In this document: positions 62,801 through 64,000 of the stretch, in pieces
How the letters are laid out: each line of letters begins with the position of its first letter
Position numbering within the stretch: the stretch's first letter is position 1
Source: Blastomonas natatoria
Lineage (GTDB): Bacteria > Pseudomonadota > Alphaproteobacteria > Sphingomonadales > Sphingomonadaceae
NCBI RefSeq assembly: GCF_003201955.1
Contig: NZ_QJJM01000003.1
Coordinates: forward strand, 172,538-236,537
DNA: 64,000 nucleotides
Direction of reading: 5' to 3'
The notes under the pieces: generated by a model
Databases searched by the model: none
What the model was told of the DNA's origin: nothing
The model's input: the letters and a program-made list of their open reading frames with translations, nothing else
Program-made: the position numbers and the translations under genes

Positions 62801-64000
62801 TCGCCAATCCCGGCTTTACCGCGAGCTTTGCGGGCTTTGTCGGCAGCGACGATGCGAGCGTCATCAGCGGGCTGGAATTCACCACCATTGCCGACCTGCT
62901 GTCCGATGCCGGGACTTATTCGATCACGCCCTTCGGAGCCTTTGCGGACAATTACGATTTCGATTTTGTCCCGGGTACGCTGACCATCACCAAGGCCTTG
63001 CTTACGGTAACCGCCGATAACGCGACGCGCGAGTATGGCCTGGCGAATCCTGTCTTCACCGGCAACGTGACGGGTTTCCGCAACGGCGATACCGCCAGCG
63101 TGATCTCGGGACTGACCTACGGCTCGGTCGCGACGATTGCTTCCGATGCCGGCAGCTATGCCATCACCGGATCGGGGGCGAGCGCGACCAATTATGACTT
63201 CAGCTATGTTCCCGGAACACTGACGATCACCAGGGCGCTGCTGACGGTCACGGCGAACGACGCGACCCGCGAATATGGTCTGGCCGATCCGGCCTTTACC
63301 GGCACGATCAGCGGCTTCCGCAATGGCGACGATGCAAGCGTCATTACCGGCCTGAGCTATGGCAGCACGGCGGTGCTGAGCTCGGGCATCGGCACGTACA
63401 GCATCATCGGATCGGGCGGCACCGCGACCAATTACGATTTCAGCTATGTGCCTGGCACACTGACGATCACCCGCGCTTTGCTCACGGTCACCGCCGACAA
63501 CGCGACGCGCGAATATGGTCTCGCCAACCCCGTGCTGACCGGCACGATCAGTGGTCTTCGGGCGGGCGATACGGCCAGCGTCGTCAGCGGGCTCGTCTAT
63601 AACACGGTGGCGACCATCGCGAGCGATGTCGGCAGCTATGCCATCACGGCATCGGGCGGCTCGGCGGCCAATTACGACTTTGCCTATGCGCCCGGCACGC
63701 TGACGATCACGCGTGCGCTGCTGACCGTCACGGCTGACAATGCCAGCCGCGAATACGGCCTGGCGAACCCGGTCTTCACCGGCAACGTAACGGGTTTCCG
63801 CAACGGCGATACCGCCAGCGTGATCTCGGGACTGACCTACGGCTCGGTCGCGACGATTGCTTCCGATGCCGGCAGCTATGCCATCACCGGATCGGGGGCG
63901 AGCGCGACCAATTATGACTTCAGCTATGTTCCCGGAACGCTGACGATCACCAAGGCGCTGCTGACGGTCACGGCCAATGATGCGACCCGCGAATATGGCA
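50872..64000 (+). CDS. Giant two-partner secretion exoprotein (TpsA), open at right edge
   Basis: At least 4376 codons in one frame with no stop codon from 50872 to the window end. An extended signal peptide is cut after about Ala38 (AFVAAQTAYA). The TPS secretion domain follows (INWDDFSIDLGEGVEFRQPN; ISRIMGDLTANGQIYIINGNGIVFGKDARVDVAGLIA), with a beta-helix-like stretch to residue about 640 and the linker GGRLLLDPKNIIIAEGG. Residues about 657-3633 are 42 FG-GAP-like repeats; a 250-residue beta-helix-like spacer and then MBG repeats of 80 residues come next. The 3' end, receptor or adhesion tip and true length are outside the window. Confidence 0.93.
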   Translation, partial: MTMPGKRRAGVKAGMSWSAALKTGVAGFAFVAAQTAYANPSGGQVVGGQAVISGQGTGRMRIDQSSDRVIINWDDFSIDLGEGVEFRQPNARSVALNRVTGPEISRIMGDLTANGQIYIINGNGIVFGKDARVDVAGLIATSADIGNDAFMAGGALRFGSPGRAGARIVNHGTITVRDAGVAAFVAPQVANDGIITAHMGRIAFGGAQAFTLDLHGDNLIRFQVGDAVTTLDDKGALVGLDGVVDARGGSVLITASAARDLVNQSVRIGTPQAANMQVGADGKVSLVAAKVAIAAPGEVQVGRNVAMDLSSATNAVATGSGQGKGNKSGNNAESNIGWVGSLNGDGGAPGQAMAANGRGGTLTISAARTILDGTINLDGSKSGGTAHITGSDFLSFGSILSASGVDAGGKIQLDAGGFSLAGRITVNAALGKGGSVDIRTTRRALDTGDAFIDASGLHGGSIRYVSDDQIISSGRFRASGSHGFGGSIDVSAPRLDLFSAQFYAQGGIRGGRVRLGGEFQGGKGLSADELPNALKLVATDAVTIDVSAIGLRGNGGEIVIWSDEKTTFLGNAIAQGGLVGGTGGDIEISGKETLIYRGTVETARDGQRGGRLLLDPKNIIIAEGGNAPSQYSLVLQAFASSFPAATPPVSGLSTEDAFGSAVSLDGNRLAVGAPNDDGGDNAQVNTGAVYLFTFANPDFGAPALAGIIGKGYTGGQNVSVDALADGDRFGLSVSLSDNQLAVGAPFASGSPLGGGAIGSGAVYLFTFDDLGFANGVLRGVLGSAAVGPGEFDVVNLSAQDAFGSGVSLSGNRLAVGALQDDGFSDSDTDSGAVYLFSFADSVFSSPNLEGIIGSGYTGAKNLSVALDVGDLFGASVALDGRNLVVGAWGDDGAGNSADGAGAVHSFTFADIDFNGGLQRGTIGLGYMGMDDLDVGVLDPGDRFGFSLSLFGSSLAVGAPRDDGNENVFDDAGAVYLFSLSDNLSSPQLQARLGRGYPLSPDLAVETLSEADGFGQSVSLFGNRLVVGASGDDGRNGGASDAGAVYLFSFADSRFGGGRQVGTLGADYMPIGGFSLVGKGLEQQDAFGTAVSLDGNRLVVGAPGDDGAENTLADAGAVYLFTFGDARFAAPSLQGIIGAGYSGGRNIAVDRLQGGDLFGTSVSLDGLQLAIGAIGDDGSNDAASNAGAVYVFSFDSLAFDNGALRGVLNYESFAPGTINSEGAAFGASVSLQGIDIAVGATGDSGADAQSPIPGAGAVHIIDIGEPGFFAPQLLATIGLGYNGGSNINLVDLGAGDGFGSAVSLDGQRLAVGAPGDDGFQDDFFNTGAAYLFSFAGSDFSGGTLDSIFGASYPGTLDFTPAGLGLGSTDEDFFGSSLALRGQQLVVGARGDDGLNDSRSDSGAVYLFNFGDPGFASPVQAGRIGAGYVADGGFSLGLTVGEGFGSALAFDGDRLVVGAPGNDGQGVAAGNVGAAYLFTFGNGSLGEARLIDTLGFGFTGTSNFSLAGLGQFAGPSGQQFGSAVALDGLRLAIGASGDSGASGGGFSLGAVYLLSFADTAFSAPVLEATLGSGYVGGKNVSVPLSFGSRFGAALALDGNRLAVGAPGDPGGVDPPGIGVGSVFLFTFSDPLFAGGSLVGRVGAGFTGAQSISVAGLDNFDSFGASVALRGNALVVGAPGDDGASGSVSDSGAAYLFTFADAAFNGGVQEGVIAFGAPIGGKNIDLAPLQLGDQFGSAVALSRDGTTLFVGANGDDGGDDLSSEAGAVYQFNFGSPTFESGGLTGTFGRGYFGSTDFNLGMLDAGDRFGSAVAVDGNTLVIGATDDSGVDGSRAGAGAVYVFTRPSTQYSLSGIIGAGYAGDRDLALGALDEFDFFGSALALDQGRLVVGAPGDDGFADTDLDVGATYLFRLGDDFFVPPSLIGTIGQGYGPQQFLAPLQLNSGGSFGTAVSLRDTRLVIGAPGNGDSAGGGFDLGAVYLFTFADTQFSAPVLAGIIGQGFTGANNIDLDTLESGDRFGQSVSLDGLRLAVGAPGDAGAANDLFGAGAVYLFTFADTSFAAPTLVGRMGRGYSGAGNVNVAGLEENGAFGFSVALQGQQLAIGSPGADFDGVQGGSFGAVYLYTFSSPGFAGGELAGKIGRGYNTLSADFDLAPLGLNDRLGSSVSLSGLALAVGAVGDDGISDNAFDAGAVYLFNFTNTGFAGLSLQATLGNGYDGPGDLSVGGLDSGDEFGSALSLEGLSLAVGSAGDTGLRADFSGAGAVYLFSFFDTTFSGPLVQGIVGSGYGGAGSDLSVIGLSQQDRFGTSVAIDQGRLVVGAPGDDGRLGSFDDYGAVYLFRYADGFRGLTQTGLIGNGYANGPALKLASLGLGPSESFGTAVSLQGLRLAVGAPFDRGGQGDTFEYGGVFLFSFADLAFGVPVLQSIIGSGYTGGKNLSVANLDVDDRFGISVHLGSNGLLTVGADGDDGFGNSGLDRGAAYLFGFTDSIFSGGSLQGILGSGYGDPGNFDVALDDFDRFGTAVAVLGNNLAIGAPGDDGLPNAFASDDFGAVHLFQLGGSAISQVGTIGLGYGGSGSLDIASLGFGDAFGSALSLGSSQLVVGAPNDQGINDIAGSGSAAGAVYAFNFTDGSVFAGLSQTAIIGLGYDGPNDFNISTLGFDDRFGISVSLDGNRLAVGAGQDRGAADDLTTAGAVYLFSFADAGFASPVQQAIIGSGYVGGKNLSLALDNFDAFGRSVALDGNRLAVGAPGDGGAGNAIPGSGAVYLFTFDDPLFGGGRLSSTFGANYRPTVGLGLSTGMVAAPIMLGNDDRFGASVSLDGARLAIGANGDDGADNGQSFAGAVYLFSFAALEFGGVNLEAVIGSGYSGGKNLSVEGLGALDDFGLSVSLSGNALAVGAPSDDGSGDAVANSGAVYLFSFADGLFGGGALQARIGAGYSGGKNVDMAAMLDANDNFGSSVSLTGGALAVGALGDAGAGNAGTGRGAVHLFTFDNPVFDGGLLRATIGSGYTGGNNLDVALDDLDRFGTAVSLDGLGLAVGADGDDGAGNATGESGAAYLFTFDGPGFGFGALRGRIGAGYNGTDDIDTLATPFTSVSGGFFGTSLSLDGDRLAVGAPLFASSLSSPNGSGAVYLFTFDSPGYRDGFIAEILARGAPNFGSNGDLDIPLSAFDLFGTSVSLNGNRLVVGAGGDDGFNDSAPGSGAVYLFTFETSSFGDMRFRGNIGSGYPRGQATPVGALEIGDAFGSAVSLNGNRLAVGAPGDDAFGNTLADSGAVYLFTFGNADFASPVLEAVLGTGYTGGKNVAVSGLVAGAGFGASVSLDGTRLAVGAPGDSGAFGSLVAPGAAYLFTFADAEFSGGALASTIGSGYSGGNNLSVPLGTEDRFGSAVSLRGNQLAVGAPGDDGFVDSALNTGAAYLFTFADAAFASPALQSIIGSGYGGGGGFSLAQLDDDDSFGASLSLDGLRLAVGAPGDDGAAGGIASAGAVHLFTFADTQFATPALARTIGAGYAGANAVAALETGDRFGTAVALSGTTLAVGAPGDRGADNSEPGVGAAYLFSLADATFSDDPVLNGQIGRGYAGLADIDLAGLGLADLFASALALDGERLVIGAPGDNGPDDLVGDSGAVYFFSTTGGVASLPGLTFGDDPGANVTISASALADILSGGTAVTLQANNDITVNSDILVDNPGGDGGALTFQAGRSILVNATIFTDNGALLLAGNVGTGAGVVDAFRDPGLAAITFGASGRVEAGTGQVDIRLLGGEGQTHFDRGGITLGNITAGVINVITPEGANGFDDEVILPGGVTLTASGAGDAITVVSRLFTNNAGAGAFSLTGGGRFRVYSDDYEAITRGGLVGNNLYNRSFADAVTQTGNLFIFARQPILTFTADDQSRTYGQASPAYTFQVSGLVNGDTASYAYTGAPRLFDESSGGAGLDAIRFDPDTLASDVGYGFAFVDGTLTTLKALLTVTADNVSREYGLANPGFTASFAGFVGSDDASVISGLEFTTIADLLSDAGTYSITPFGAFADNYDFDFVPGTLTITKALLTVTADNATREYGLANPVFTGNVTGFRNGDTASVISGLTYGSVATIASDAGSYAITGSGASATNYDFSYVPGTLTITRALLTVTANDATREYGLADPAFTGTISGFRNGDDASVITGLSYGSTAVLSSGIGTYSIIGSGGTATNYDFSYVPGTLTITRALLTVTADNATREYGLANPVLTGTISGLRAGDTASVVSGLVYNTVATIASDVGSYAITASGGSAANYDFAYAPGTLTITRALLTVTADNASREYGLANPVFTGNVTGFRNGDTASVISGLTYGSVATIASDAGSYAITGSGASATNYDFSYVPGTLTITKALLTVTANDATREYG
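52840..61770 (+). repeat. 42 tandem FG-GAP-like repeats
   Basis: The core D-x-FG-x-(A/S)-(V/L)-SL-D-G-x-x-LAVGAPGDDG-xx-GAVYLFxF recurs 42 times in frame. Core positions begin at 52876 and end at 61684; spacing is 201-237 bases, mostly 210-216, a mean of about 72 residues. Frequent linker: IIGSGYTGGKNLSV. Most copies resemble FG-GAP_2 blades. At DNA level copies differ enough to be old. Confidence 0.85.
62512..64000 (+). repeat. MBG-type tandem repeats, 240-bp period
   Basis: The unit starts (L)LTVTADNxTREYG at 62512, 62761, 63001, 63241, 63481, 63721 and 63961; the last six are exactly 240 bases apart. Each ends NYDFSYVPGTLTIT(R/K)A. The unit at 63721-63960 is nearly identical in DNA to the one at 63001-63240, three units away. 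The array continues beyond the window. Confidence 0.85.

Overview
This window is GC-rich DNA with an alphaproteobacterial gene set (COQ9, stand-alone rod-binding FlgJ without its own muramidase, a receiver-less FlbD-type sigma-54 activator, short flagellins). A sphingomonad (order Sphingomonadales) is the best guess; the genus cannot be told from the sequence alone.

Layout. Positions 1-37362 form one almost uninterrupted flagellar island. On the minus strand (9929 down to 1) lie flgBCDEFGHIJKL followed by motAB; motB runs off the left edge. On the plus strand come a second, compact MotA-like/MotB-like pair, flgA, flgM and an flgN-like gene, then a transglycosylase gene with flhA and fliA. Four tandem flagellin genes follow on the minus strand (16767-20552). 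A sigma-54 activator gene (20890) then heads fliEFGHIJKLMNOPQR-flhB, followed by fliD and fliS.

Regulation can be read from the DNA. Three near-perfect sigma-54 (-24/-12) promoters sit before flgB, the transglycosylase-flhA-fliA operon and the activator gene. Fourteen-base GGC(A/C)ATTTTCTGCC sites that could bind the activator lie near two of them. Sigma-54 therefore probably drives the basal body, export genes and fliA. FliA (sigma-28) would then drive seven promoters with one strict architecture, CTTAA-N15-NCCGTYNN, before flgM, fliD, motA and each of the four flagellin genes. Each flagellin gene also has a 16-bp (C/T)GTCA-N6-(T/C)GAC(G/A) palindrome starting exactly 28 bp from its -35 element, and a stem-loop at the predicted 5' end of its mRNA.

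Positions 37379-48835 hold ordinary metabolic genes: an epoxide-hydrolase-fold protein, COQ9, a DMT exporter, an old yellow enzyme with a fatty acid hydroxylase-type membrane protein, threonine synthase, two acyl-CoA dehydrogenases that look like a heteromeric pair, a cNMP-binding/thioredoxin-reductase-like fusion, a crotonase-fold protein and a methyltransferase.

Positions 49130-64000 encode a two-partner secretion system. A TpsB outer-membrane transporter overlaps a giant exoprotein gene that is still open at the right edge (at least 4376 codons). The exoprotein has a canonical TPS domain, then 42 tandem FG-GAP-like repeats of about 72 residues, then MBG-type repeats of exactly 80 residues. 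No rRNA, tRNA, insertion sequence or CRISPR array was seen.
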